From: Tridacna crocea
Lineage: Eukaryota > Mollusca > Bivalvia > Cardiida > Cardiidae
DNA: 64,000 nt
NCBI GenBank assembly: GCA_943736015.1
Contig: OX031060.1
Span: 2,314,001 to 2,378,000 of the forward strand
Direction of reading: 5' to 3'
This document shows positions 46,441-58,510 of the stretch, piece after piece (within the stretch, counting starts at the first letter, position 1; the number at the start of each line of letters is the position of its first letter). Below the pieces are notes generated by a model. It was not told the origin of the DNA. It ran no database searches and saw only the letters and a program-made list of their open reading frames with translations. The position numbers were made by a program, and so were the translations under genes.

Positions 46441-49000
46441 TAAAAATCTTCTCTGAAACCGCTGGCCAGATTTTGAAATAATTTTACCGATAGTTCCTTG
46501 GGTGATCCTTTTCAAAAATTGTTCCCGAAATTTTGATCAATCGAAAGACATGGCCCTGGTGAAGGGGGGTGGTGGTGGTGGGTGCGATCTTTGCATTTAA
46601 CAGTGTCAAGAATTCTTTAAACATCTTTTCCTCCTAAAGGTCTGGGCCAATTTGGACCAAACTTAGCTGGAATGCTCCTTTAAAGATTCCACGGCGGGGA
46701 ATCACGTGACACAACAACAACAACAATGACCGTTATTTGAAAAAATTCCCCGACTTCAGGTAAGAAAATCTTCAATAATTCCGTCAATACGTGACCGATT
46801 GGAATTTGGTTTGAAGCAGAGAAGGCGAAAGGAGTCCGGGGATTTGTTTGATGTGTTAGATTTTTTAAACAACACCCGATAAAAAAGTTATTGACGAGCA
46901 AACAAATTATCCAGGGTATATATTGTTTGCTCGTCAATAACTTTTTTATCAGGTGTTGTTTAAAAAATCTAACACATCAAGCAAATCCCTGGAGTCCTTC
47001 CGCCTTCTCTGCTTCAAATCAAATTCCAATCGGTCATGTATTAACGGAATTATTGAAGATTTTCTTACCTGAAGTCGGGGATTTTTTTCAAATAACGGTC
47101 ATTGTTGTTGTTGTTGTGTCACGTGATTCCCCGCCGTGGATTCTCCTTGCAAATTGTTCACAGAATCTGATTCGTTATTAGGGCTCTAGTTAGCATGGCA
47201 ACGAAATGGAATTTTTCAAGGAATTCTTTTTCAAAAACTTTTTTAAAACTGCCTGTCAGATTTTGTAACAATTTCACAGATGATTTCTTTGTGTGACCCT
47301 TTTCAAAAGCTGTTCCCGAAATTTCGATCTCTCAAAAAACATGGCCGTGGTGGAGAGGGAGCAGCACTCTTTGCGTCCAGCTGTGTCAACAGTTCTTTAA
47401 ACAGCTTCTCCTCCAAAACAACTGGGCCAATTTGGACCAAACATGGCTGGAATACATATCTTGCTAGGCCCCCTTTTAAGACTATTCACAGAATTTGATT
47501 TCATCTAGATCTCAGGTTGCCATGGCCACCAAATGGAATTTTCCATGAATTTCATTAAAAATATCCTCTGAAACCGTTGATCAGATTTTGAAATAATTTT
47601 ACTGATAAGTCCTTGGGTGACCCTTTTCAAAAATTGTTCCCGAAATTTTGATCCATCGAAAGACATGGCCCTGGTGAAGGGGGGTGGGGTGGTGGGGGCG
47701 ATCATTGCATCCAGCAGTGTCAAGAATTCTTTAAACATCTTCTCCTCCTAAAGGTCTTGGCCAATTTCGACCAAACTTAGCTGGAATGCTCCTTTGGAGG
47801 TTCTCTTTGCAAATTATTCAAAGAATCTGATTCTTTAATAAGACTCTAGTCAGCATGGCAACGAAATGGAATTTTTCAAGGAATTCTTTTTCAAAACTTC
47901 TTTAAAACTGCCTGTCAGATTTTGTAATAATTTCACAGATAATTTCTTTGGGTGACCCTTTTCAAAAGCTGTTCCCGAAATATCGATCTTTTGAAAAACA
48001 TGGCCAGGGTGGAGGGAGAGGAGCACTCTTTGCGTCCAGCTGTGTCGACATTTCTTTAAACATCTTCTCCTCCAAAACAACTTGGCCAATTTGGACCAAA
48101 CATGGCTGGAATACATGTATATACCTTGCGAGGCCCTCTTTAAAGACGGTTCACAGAATTTGATTTCATCTAGGTCTCTGGTTGCCATGGCCACCAAATG
48201 GAATTTTCCAAGAATTTCTTTAAAAATCTCCTCTGAACCGCTGATCAGATTTTGAAATAATTTTACAGATACATGTAGCTCCTTGGGTGACCCTTTTCAA
48301 AAACTGTTCCCGAAATTTCGATTTCTCGACAAACATGGCCTTGATAGAGGAGGAGGAGCACACTTTGCAGCCATCTATGTCAACATTTCTTTAAACATCT
48401 CCGCTAAAACAACTTGGCCAATATGAACCAAACTTGGCTGGAATATATACCTTGCGAGGTCCTCGTTAAAGACTCTTCACAGAATATGATTTCATCTAAA
48501 ACTTTGGTTGCCATAGCCACCAAACGGAATTTTCCAAGAAATTCTTAAAACTCTGAAGCTGCCGGTCAGATTTTGAAATAATTTTACAGAAACTGCTTTG
48601 GGTGACCTTTTTCAAAATTTGTTCCCGAAATTTCGATCCATTCAAAAACATGGCCTTGGTAAAAGGGGGCGGTCTTTTCATCCAGCGGTGTCAGCAATTC
48701 TTTAAACATCTTCTAAATGCCGGTGAGATTATGTAATAATTTCACATATACATGTAATTTCCTTGGGTGACTCTTTTCAGAAACTTTTCTCGAAATTTCG
48801 ATCTCTCGAAAAACATGGCCGTGCTGGAGGGGGAAGAGGACTTTGTGCGTCCACCTGTGTCGACATTTCTTTAAACATACGGTATTCTCCTCCAAAACAA
48901 CTCGGCCAATTTGAACCAAAATTGCCTGGAATATTCCTTGCGAGGTCCTCTTTAAAGATTGTTCACAGAATTTGATTTCATCTGAAACTCTTGTTACCAT
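46441..49000. repeat. higher-order repeat of array 1, copy 1
   Basis: It carries unit-specific variants that recur in the same order at 51350-54250: GGTGGTGGTGGGTGCGATCT (46568 and 51486), GAGAGGGAGCAGCACTCTTT, GGTGGGGGCGATCATTGCAT and AGGGGGAAGAGGACTTTGTG. Confidence 0.72.
46689..47139. mobile_element. 451-bp near-perfect palindrome inserted in the satellite
   Basis: Arms of about 217 bp from CCACGGCGGGGAATCACGTG to the inverse CACGTGATTCCCCGCCGTGG, around a short spacer near 46906-46922 (TTATCCAGGGTATATA). ATT flanks both sides (46686-46688 and 47140-47142), and the empty site AAAGATTCTCCTTGC is seen at 51593. It contains (AAC)n/(GTT)n tracts in opposite arms. Confidence 0.9.
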
Positions 49001-49248
49001 GGCAACTAAAATTAATGGAATTTTCCAAGAAATTCTTTAAAAATCTTCTCTGAAACCGTTGGTCAGATTTTAAAATAATTTTACAGATAGTTCCTTGGGT
49101 GATCCTTTTCAAAAATTGTTCCCGATATTTTGATCCATAAAAAAATATGGCCCTGGTGAAGGAAGTAAGGCGGTCTTTGCATCCAGCAGTGTTATCAATT
49201 CTTTAAACATCTTGTACTAAACATCTGGGCCAATTTGGACCAAACTTA

Positions 49249-50636
49249 AGGCCCGGTCACACTGCCCGAACTTTGCTGGAGCGTTCCTTGAGCGGTAAAA
49301 AATAATCATCACCGCTCGTAACCGTTCACCACCGTTTAACAAAAGTTGGCCCGTGTTAAAGCAACGCCGTATACGCTCGAGCACCGCTGATGTTTCTCGA
49401 GGGGCCCTCCTACCGCTCCGAAAGTTTTGAGCTGCACAAAATGTGTTCGAGCACCGCTGATGTTCCTCGAGGGGCCCTCCTACCGCTCCGAAAGTTTTGA
49501 GCTGCACAAAATATTGTGAGCAGTGAGGAGGGGGCAATTTTCCACCCCGGCAAAGTTCACACCCACTCCACCAATGCCCATTCAAAGTTTGGCACCGCCA
49601 GACGCAAGTTCGTGGACGATTGGGTCCGCTAGGCCAACGCAGAAATCTTGAACGCTGGACCACCGCTGCTTCGCCAGCGTTGCCTGGGCGGCGATTAAAC
49701 GTTGCACAAACTTCGGTGGAGCGGTTGTAAGCGTTTTACGAGTGGACACTGGATTGCTGGAACGGTGTCAGGCGTTAAAGCAGCGAGCCATGGCGGTGAT
49801 GAACTTTGGTTTGGCATTGGTATAGAGGTATCGGAGCAGGACCAGAATGTAGCTATAAATATGGGGAGAAATGGATTAGCTCATTTGGAATCAAGCTGCC
49901 GTTGAGTTCAGACCTGGTCTACATGTATATTGAAATTGCTTAAAGGTACAGTAAAACTGTATCACAATGGATGCTGAGAGACTTGCTATGATTGGTGCAC
50001 TAGTGCAGCAGCAGAATCAGAACCTCCTCAGATTGCAACAACCTGTTGGCAGAAGAAGAAGAGAGAGAAGGAGAGACATAGTTGGGTAAGACAGTGGATA
50101 CTGAGAAGGCCTGAACATAGACTGTATGAGCTGATGGTGGAGCTTAGGAATGAGGATCCACGAGCCTTCCAGCGCTTCATGATGATGCCACCAGCCATGT
50201 TTGATGAACTTGTACAGAGGCTGACCCCAGATTGACCAAGCAAGACACCAACTACCGTGCAAGCCTCGAATTTCAACTATCGACTTCTGTCAAAAATCTA
50301 TCAGAACTTGTATCAAAACGATCCGTTCAGCTCCGTGGTCACAAGCGGTATGCTGCTAAACCAACTTTATACCCCCACCGAGCCAAAGCTTGCATGCGCA
50401 GAACGCCGCTATACCAATGCTCGCGCCATCGCTAAACAAACGCTCGCTACAGCTCGCTGCCGCTAAACCAACGCTAAAGCAACGCCTGCTTCAGCAGTGC
50501 ACCGCCAAGCCTATGCCCATGTTTTCTATTTTTTTACCCATTTTGTTCGCGGTGATGAGCGTTGTCGAAATTCGGCCCCCCACCCCTACCGTTCAAGGAT
50601 CGCTGCAGCAAAGTTCGGGCGGTGTGACCGGGGCCT
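49249..50636. mobile_element. PIF/Harbinger-type derivative, 1388 bp
   Basis: Ends AGGCCCGGTCACACTGCCCG and TCGGGCGGTGTGACCGGGGC are inverted. TTA flanks both sides (49246-49248 and 50637-50639). Removing the element restores the satellite sequence CCAAACTTAGCTG. A 3-bp TTA duplication and the transposase remnant inside both point to PIF/Harbinger. It also contains a direct ~69-bp repeat (GAGCACCGCTGATGTTCCTC) at about 49378-49513. Confidence 0.88.
49967..50300 (+). pseudogene. Harbinger transposase N-terminal remnant, frameshifted
   Basis: It starts MDAERLAMIGALVQQQNQN with an Arg-rich stretch. After a frameshift near 50085 the frame reads WVRQWILRRPEHRLYELMVE and then MFDELVQRLTP. A second shift near 50231 leads to RLTKQDTNYRASLE. 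The WVR-W order followed by TKQDTNYR is typical of HARBI1-like transposases before their DDE domain. The catalytic part is absent, so this is a non-coding relic in an internally deleted element. Confidence 0.75.
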
Positions 50637-51349
50637 TTAGCTGAAATGCTCCTTTGGAGCTTCTCTTTGAAAACTGTTCACAGAAATTGATTCCATGATA
50701 AATTCTTGTTACCATGGCAACCAAATGGAAATTTGCAAGGAATTCTTTTTCAAAACTTCTCTAACACTGCCGGACAGATTTTTTAATATTTCAACAGATA
50801 ATTTCCTTAGATGACCCTTTTCAAAAAGTGTTCCCGAAATTTTGATCCATCAAAAAACATGGAAACATGGCAGTCTTTGTGTGTAGCGGTGACAACAATT
50901 CTTTATACATCTTCTTCTTCTAAACGTCTTGGCCAATTTGGACCAAACTTAGCTGGAATGCTCCTTTGGAACTTCTCTTTGAAAACTGTTCACGGAATTT
51001 GATTCTATCATAAACTTGAGTTACCATGGCAAGCAAATGGAATTTTTCATGGAATTCTTTTTCAAAAACTTCTCTAAAACTGCAAGTCAGATTTTGTACT
51101 AATTTCACAGAAATTTCGATCTGTCTAAAAACATGGCTGTGGTGGTGGTGGGGGGGGGGAAGGAGCACTCTATGCGTCCAGCTCTGTCGACATTTCTTTA
51201 AACATCTTCTCCTCCAAAACATTTGGGCCAATTTGGACAAAACACGGCTGGAATATTTCTCGCGTGTTCCTCTTTTAAAATGTTCACAGGACTTTATTTC
51301 ATCTGAAACTCTAGTTGCCACGGCAATTCAATGGAATTTTCCAAGAAAT

Positions 51350-54250
51350 TCTTTAAAAATCTTCTCTGAAACCGCTGGTCAGATTTTGAAATAATTTTAC
51401 CGATAGTTCCTTGGATGATCCTTTTCAAAAATCGTTCCCGAAATTTTGATCCAAAGAAAAGCATGGCCCTGGTGAAGGGGGGTGGTGGTGGTGGGTGCGA
51501 TCTTTGCATTTAGCAGTGTCAAGAATTCTTTAAACATCTTCACCTAAACTTCTGGGCCAATTTGGACCAAACTTAGCTGGAATGCTCCTTTAAAGATTCT
51601 CCTTGCAAATTGTTCACAGAATCTGATTCATTAATAAAACTCTAGTTACCATGGCAAGAAAATAGAATTTTTCAAGGAATTCTTTTTCAAAAACTTTTTT
51701 AAAACTGCCTGTCAGATTTTGTAACAATTTCACAGATGATTTCTTTGTGTGACCCTTTTCAAAAGCTGTTCCCGAAATTTCGATCTCTCAAAAAACATGG
51801 CCGTGGTGGAGAGGGAGCAGCACTCTTTGCGTCCAGCTGTGTCAACAGTTCTTTAAACAGCTTCTCCTCCAAAACAACTGGGCCAATTTGGACCAAACAT
51901 GGCTGGAATACATATCTTGCTAGGCCCTCTTTAAAGACTATTCACAGAATTTGATTTCATCTAGATCTCAGGTTGCCATGGCCACCAAATGGAATTTTCC
52001 ATGAATTTCATTAAAAATATCCTCTGAAACCGTTGATCAGATTTTGAAATAATTTTACAGATAGTTCCTTGGGTGACCCTTTTCAAAAACTGTTCCCGAA
52101 ATTTCGATCTCTCGACAAACAGGGCCTTGATAGAGGAGGAGGAGCACACTTTGCAGCCATCTGTGTCAACATTTCTTTAAATATCTCCTCCTCCAAAACA
52201 ACTGGGCCAATTTGAACCAAACTTGGCTGGAATATATACATTGCGAGGTCCTCGTTAAAGACTCTTCAAAGAATTTGATTTCATCTAAAACTTTGGTTGC
52301 CAAGGCCACCAAATGGAATTTTCCAAGAAATTTTTTAAACTCTTCTCTGAAACCGCTGGTCAGATTTTGAAATAATTTTACAGAAACTGCCTTGGGTGAC
52401 CTTTTCTGATCCATTGAAAAACATGGTCTTGGTAAAAGGGGGGTGGTCTTTGCATCCAGCGGTGTCAGCAATTCATTAAACATTTTCTCCTAAATGCCGG
52501 TCAGATTATGTAATAACTTCACATATAATTTCCTTGGGTGACCCTTTTCAAAAACGTCCCGAATTTCGATCTTTCGAAAAACATGGCTGTGATGGAGGGG
52601 GAGGAGGACTCTTTGCGTCCAGCTGTGTCGACATTTCTTTAAACATCTCCTCCAAAACAAATGGGCCAATTTGAACCAAAATTGCCTGGAATATTCCTTG
52701 GGATGTCCTTTTTAAAGATTGTTCACAGAATTTGATTTCATCTGAAACTCTGGTTGCCATGACAATTCAATGGAATTTTGCAAGAAATTCTTTAAAAATC
52801 TTCTCTGAAACCGCTGGTCACATTTTGAAATAATTTTACTGATAAGTCCTTGGGTGACCCTTTTCAAAAATTGTTCCCGAAATTTTGATCCATCGAAAGA
52901 CATGGCCCTGGTGAAGGGGGGTGGGGTGGTGGGGGCGATCATTGCATCCAGCAGTGTCAAGAATTCTTTAAACATCTTCTCCTCCTAAAGGTCTTGGCCA
53001 ATTTCGACCAAACTTAGCTGGAATGCTCCTTTGGAGGTTCTCTTTGCAAATTATTCAAAGAATCTGATTCTTTAATAAGACTCTAGTCAGCATGGCAACG
53101 AAATGGAATTTTTCAAGGAATTCTTTTTCAAAACTTCTTTAAAACTGCCTGTCAGATTTTGTAATAATTTCACAGATAATTTCTTTGGGTGACCATTTTC
53201 AAAAGCTGTTCCCGAAATATCGATCTTTTGAAAAACATGGCCAGGGTGGAGGGAGAGGAGCACTCTTTGCGTCCAGCTGTGTCGACATTTCTTTAAACAT
53301 CTTCTCCTCCAAAACAATTTGGCCAATTTGGACCAAACATGGCTGGAATACATGTATATACCTTGCGAGGCCCTCTTTAAAGACGGTTCACAGAATTTGA
53401 TTTCATCTAGGTCTCTGGTTGCCATGGCCACCAAATGGAATTTTCCAAGAATTTCTCTTACAAATCTTCTCTGAAACCGCTGATCAGATTTTGAAATAAT
53501 TTTACAGATAGGTCCTTGGGTGACCCTTTTCAAAAACTGTTCCCGAAATTTCGATTTCTCGACAAACATGGCCTGGATGGAGGGGGAGGAGCACACTTTA
53601 CAGCCATCTGTGTCAACATTTCTTTAAACATCTCCTCCTCCAAAACAACTGGGCTAATTTGAACCAAATTTGGCTGGAATATATACATTGCGAGGTCCTC
53701 GTTAAAGACTCTTCACAGAATATGATTTCATCTAAAACTTTGGTTGCCAAGGCCACCAAATGGAATTTTCCAAAAAATTTTTAAACTCTTCTCTGAAACT
53801 ACTGGTCAGATTTTGAAATAATTTTACAGAAACTGCCTTGGGTGACCTTTTCCAAAATTTGTTCCCGAAATTTCGATCCATTCAAAAACATGGCCTTGGT
53901 AAAAGGGGGCGGTCTTTTCATCCAGCGGTGTCAGCAATTCTTTAAACATCTTCTAAATGCCGGTGAGATTATGTAATAATTTCACATATACATGTAATTT
54001 CCTTGGGTGACTCTTTTCAGAAACTTTTCTCGAAATTTCGATCTCTCGAAAAACATGGCCGTGCTGGAGGGGGAAGAGGACTTTGTGCGTCCACCTGTGT
54101 CGACATTTCTTTGAACTTTTCCTCCAAAACAATTGGGCCAATTTGAACCAAAATTACCTGGAATATTCCTTGCGAGGTCCTCTTTAACGATTGTTCACAG
54201 AATTTGATTTCATCCGAAACTCTGGTTGCCATGGCAACCAAATGGAATTT
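51350..54250. repeat. higher-order repeat of array 1, copy 2
   Basis: Same variant order as 46441-49000 but without the 451-bp palindrome. It has roughly 800 bp of additional units between 52000 and 52880. Confidence 0.72.
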
Positions 54251-54268
54251 TCCAAGAAATTCTTTAAA

Positions 54269-54806
54269 GGTGGGTATTTAAAATTTTCACATCAAATCAA
54301 ATTAAAAATTGTATATGTCACTGAAATTTACATGAAAAAAACAATACAAATCATCAGTAATTAAGAATCATAAATTTACAAAAAAAAAAATGGTGATATT
54401 CCCTTAACAGGCTACGTAGCCTCTTAAGCTATTTTTAGAATTCCCGCAAAAATAAAAAAAAGCATTGTGGGAATGTTAAATGCCTTGCACGTGACTAATG
54501 ACTATTAAATTCCATAACATAACAAACATGTAATTATTTTCCATAATGTCTAGAACTTCAGATGCTACGTTTGAAGCTTCGTCTGTATATTTCCAGTATG
54601 TAAATGAGCGGGTTCCTCATGTAAAAATAGACTGTTTCCCTTCAGTGTCGACCTGGGCTGTAGTAAATCTCTAATTTATCTAGTTGTTGGATGGTTTTCA
54701 ACTACCGGGGTTTAATAAATGAAAATTATAAGGCTTTGGGAGTATAAGGATGTTGTTTTTTTTTGTATTTTTGTAGGATTTTTGTTCCAAAATCTGAAGG
54801 GACGCC
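54269..54806. mobile_element. 538-bp insertion with TTTAAA duplication
   Basis: TTTAAA at 54263-54268 and 54807-54812 flanks unrelated AT-rich DNA that breaks GAAATTCTTTAAAAATCTTC of the satellite. The outermost bases AGGTGGGTA and GGGACGCCT are only weakly inverted, so the class is uncertain. Confidence 0.65.
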
Positions 54807-56426
54807 TTTAAAAATCTTCTCTGAAACCGCTGATCAGATTTTGAAATAATTTTACAGATAGTTCCTTGGGTGACCCTTTTCAAAAATTGTTCCCGAAATT
54901 TTGATCCATCGAAAAACATGGCCCGGGTGAAGGGGATAGGGCGGTCTTTGCGTCCAGCAGTGTCAACAATTCTTTATACATCTCCTACTAAACGTATGGG
55001 CCAATTTGGACTAAACTTAGCTGAAATGCTCCTTTGGAGCTTCTCTTTGAAAACTGTTCACAGAATTTGATTCCATCATAAATTCTAGTTACCATGGCAA
55101 CCAAATGGAAACTTTCAAGGAATTCTTTTTCAAAACTTCTCTAAAACTGCCGGTCAGATTTTGTAATAATTTCACAGATAATTTCCTTGGGTGACTCTTT
55201 TCAAAAACTGTTCCCGAAATTTTAATCCATCGAAAAACGTGGAAACATGGCGGTCTTTGCGTCCACCGGTGTCAACAATTCTTCAAACATCTTCTTCTTC
55301 TTCTAAACGTCTTGACCAATTTGGACCAAACTTAGCTTGAATGCTCCTTTGGAACTTCTCTTTGAAAACTGTTCACGGAATTTGATTCCATCATAAACTC
55401 TAGTTACCATGGCAACCAAATGGAATTTTTCAAGTAATTCTTTTTCTATAAACTGCCAGTCAGATTCTGTAATAATTTCACAGAATTTTTTATCTTTCGA
55501 AAAATATGGCTGTGGTGGAGGGAGAGGAGCACTCTTTGCGTCCAGCTGTGTCGACATTTCTTTAAACATCTTCTCCTCCAAAACAATTAGGCCAATTTGG
55601 ACCAAACTTGGCTGGAATATTTCACGCGAGGTCCTGTTTAAAGATGTTCACAGATTTTTTTTTTCATTTCATCTGAAACTCTGGCTGCCATGGCAGTTCA
55701 ATGGAATTTTCCAAGAAATTCTTTAAAAATATTCTCTGAAACCGCTGATAAGACTTTGAAATGATTTTACAGATAGTTCCTTGGGTGATCCTTTACAAAA
55801 ATTGTTCCCGAAATTTTGATCCATCGAAAAGCATGGCCCTGGTGAAGGGGGTGGGGGTTGTAGAGGCGGTCTTTGCATCCAGCAGCGTCAAGAATTCTTT
55901 AAACATCTTCTCCTCCTAAACGTCTGAGCCAATTTGGACCAAACTTAGCTTGAATGCTCCTTTGGAGGTTCTCTTTGTAAATTGTTCACAGAATCTGATT
56001 CATTAATAAGACTCTAGTTAGCATGGCAACGAAATGGAATTCTTCAAGGAATTTTTTTTCAAAACTTCTTTAAAACTGCTCGTCAGATTTTGTAATAATT
56101 TCACAGATAATTTCTTTGTGTGACCCTTTTCAAAAGCTGTTCCCGAAATATCGATCTTTTGAAAAACATGGCCAGGGTGGAGGGAGAGGAGCACTCTTTG
56201 CGTCCAGCTGTGTCGACATTTCTTTAAACATCTCCTCCAAAACAACTGGGCCAATTTGGACCAAACATGGCTGGAATATATACCTTGCGAGGCTCTCTTT
56301 AAAGACTGTTCACAGAATTTGATTTCACCTAGGTCTCTGGTTGCCACGGCCACCAAATGGAATTTTCCAAGAATTTCTTTAAAAATCTCCTCTGAAACCG
56401 CTGATCAGATTTTGAAATAATTTGTG

Positions 56427-56663
56427 AACTCTTTACCAAACGATAAAATCTTAAATAAGTCCAGTCTGAAAGCATTTGCTGATGACATTTTAAATGTTGC
56501 TCAAATCTTAGGATTTGTTTTTTTAATATGCAGAAAAACATTGTGGACAAAGCAGAAAATACTGGTTATCAACATTTTCTCCTTTTCCCTCAATATTTTC
56601 CAGATGCTTCTTCCTCGGCATTGTTGAAATTTGTGATTGTGTCAGACAATGTGGTGAATGTAA
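56427..56663 (+). repeat. degenerate TTAA-A MITE in block 2
   Basis: CTCTTTACCAAACGATAAAA to GTGGTGAATGTAA. It is the duplicate of 42651-42886 and keeps the sharper terminal sequence. Confidence 0.65.
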
Positions 56664-56679
56664 CACTTTTATAAGAGCC

Positions 56680-56930
56680 GTGCTATATATTAAAGGGGCT
56701 TCATGCATCTACGAAAATTATCAACATATGTCAGCGTGTGAAGTCCACCTCAGGTTGACCAGGGCCACTTATTGGAACTCGGAATTTTTTCTGGACAATT
56801 TCATGAGGATATCAATCAAATGAGTACCCTTAAGATAGGTATTAGCCACAGTTTTGTGATGTTTTTAATTACCTAGTGTCTACTCTTTTCTATCTGTGGG
56901 TTTATGAAAGTCTTGGGGACCCCATCCTCT
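56680..56930. other. segment present only in block 2
   Basis: GTGCTATATATTAAAGGGGC to CCCCATCCTCTTTACGG has no equivalent at 42900. It is either an insertion in block 2 or a deletion in block 1. Its GCTTCATGCATCTACGAAAA resembles GCTTAATGCATCTGCAAATA at 44357. Confidence 0.5.
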
Positions 56931-56933
56931 TTA

Positions 56934-57153
56934 CGGTTACCACATAATCAGGACTTTTAACAACCCTGAGACGGAGGCCTCTTCATTTTGAAAATAGTGT
57001 GGGAAAAGGAGAAAATGCTGGTAGCATTTTTTCTCCTTTTTCTGCAATGTTTTAGACCATATCAAACAAAAATTTCCTATATTTTGCAACAAGTAGCTAA
57101 TTGTGTAGAATTGCTTTCCAATTTGAAACATATTTTGTTGTTTGGTAAAGAAT
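56934..57153 (-). repeat. TTAA-A MITE in block 2
   Basis: GGTTACCACATAATCAGGAC, hairpin GGAGAAAATGCTGGTAGCAT (tip shortened), GTTTGGTAAAGAATTAA. It is the duplicate of 42906-43131. Confidence 0.68.
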
Positions 57154-57664
57154 TAACAGTAAGATGTGAATTTTTTATTCATTGTACCCCTTTGTAACCC
57201 ATTACTGTGCCATGTATATAGGAATGAGATATTTATATCCTGTGCATATTGTGGTGAGTCAAAATGACTGACTACTTTAAATAGTTTTACCTTTGTATTC
57301 ATGAGCCTGTGCGGTAGCTTTCCTTTCTACCCTGTAAATTGAAACCATTTTGATGGGGAAAAAAATGCTCCTATTGAGCACTTTTTCCATTAGACATTTT
57401 CATTTTATTTCTGCACTTTTAGATAGAATCCTAAAGTTCAGAAGAGTCTAAATCAACAATATGGGGCAGTTGTCTAATGGCTATTTGAATGTAAAGTTGT
57501 TTCTACAAATACTGGTATATAGGTGTATGGTATGTTAGAGAAGTGTTGCTAAACTGTATGTGCAAGATGAGTTTTTCTATAATTAGAAAATATGTCATTA
57601 TAGAACATGACCCAATTCAAATGAAGATTGATAGGGAAAAAACAACAACACTTTTTTAAGAGCA

Positions 57665-57895
57665 TTAACTTTTTACCACATGGCAAAATTTTAGATTAGT
57701 TTGAAAGTGAAAGCATTTGCATACTATGAATTAAATGTTGCTTAAATGAATGAATTTTGTCTTTGATAGGGAAGAAAACATTGTTGGAAAAGGAGAAAAT
57801 GCTAGTTACTAGCAGTATCTCCTTTTCCCACAATGTTTTCTGAAGCTTTCTTCTTCAGGGTCGTTTAGACTCGGGATTGTGTGGTAAAGGGCTAA
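57665..57895 (+). repeat. TTAA-A MITE in block 2
   Basis: TTAACTTTTTACCACATGGC to TGTGGTAAAGGGCTAA. It is the duplicate of 43648-43877. Confidence 0.72.
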
Positions 57896-57958
57896 ACAAG
57901 GTTATCTCAGTTATTCATTGTTTACTAAACAATCCTGTATTTTAACCATTCCAAGGAA

Positions 57959-58311
57959 ATAGAGGATAATCAACTGGTTGTTTTTGATATGAAAAATATC
58001 TCACGAGGATGCGTTGTTAGACGTTGAAAAAACGAGTGCTTAGCACGAGTTTTTTTAACGCCTTACGACGCGTCCGAGTGAAATATTTTTCATATCAAAA
58101 ATAACCAGTTGATTATCCTATTTATTATATGCCTTATTAACATCACTATTTGTAATTTTGCGTTTGAAAGTCGAAAAAAATGTAGTCAAAAAAAAAAGTA
58201 GTTCCCAAATTACGTCAGGAAGTGAAAGTGAAAGTTGATAACGTCACTAGTGATGATATCAAAATTTATTACACTGGGAAATTCCAGGATTTCACTGCTA
58301 GGTATATAATA
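57959..58311. mobile_element. palindrome-bearing insertion specific to block 2
   Basis: Block 1 reads CCAAGGAAGAAAACTTTT without interruption at 43931. Here about 353 bp separate CCAAGGA and AGAAAAC. Its left part is an imperfect palindrome: GATAATCAACTGGTTGTTTT faces AATAACCAGTTGATTATC (about 57965-58118), with an inner AAAAACGAGTGCTTAGCACGAG. The terminal duplication is ambiguous. Confidence 0.75.
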
Positions 58312-58435
58312 AGAAAACTTTTCTAACAGAGTTGCTGAAAGGAAAAAAAATATTACAAGTATTTTTTTCTGTTCCCATAATGTTGTCTATCAGTTTGGGG
58401 GAAAATCTTACCATTTGAGTCAGATTTGATTTTAT

Positions 58436-58510
58436 AGCCCACCTGAGCACAACGAGCTCAAGGGAAGCTTTTAGGATCAATTTCGTTATATGTCTGATCA
58501 CTATTAACAT
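58436..58510. repeat. CCCACCTGAGCACAACGAGC repeat head in block 2
   Basis: ATAGCCCACCTGAGCACAAC and GAGCTCAAGGGAAGCTTTT. It is the duplicate of 44057 and related to the head of array 2. Confidence 0.5.

Larger units (their letters stand above)
45262..56421. repeat. satellite array 1, unit about 330 bp
   Basis: Diverged direct repeats. Each unit runs through AACTGGGCCAATTTGGACCA, CACAGAATTTGATTTCATCT, GGTTGCCATGGCAACCAAAT, GAAACCGCTGGTCAGATTTT, CTTGGGTGACCCTTTTCAAA, CCCGAAATTTCGATCTCTCG, GGAGGAGCACTCTTTGCGTC and CATTTCTTTAAACATCTTCT. The spacing from 53308 to 53640 gives the period. Three insertions interrupt it. No TTAA-family MITE is found in it. Minus-strand frames recur because 330 is a multiple of three, but stops and frameshifts vary between units. 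Confidence 0.9.

Noticed and set aside
46680-47181. Two opposing ~90-codon frames with similar protein sequence
   Set aside because: They are mirror readings of the two arms of the 451-bp palindrome.
45262-56421. Many minus-strand frames of 60-169 codons as genes
   Set aside because: They are the same satellite unit translated again and again, with stops and frameshifts at varying positions and no start or splice context.
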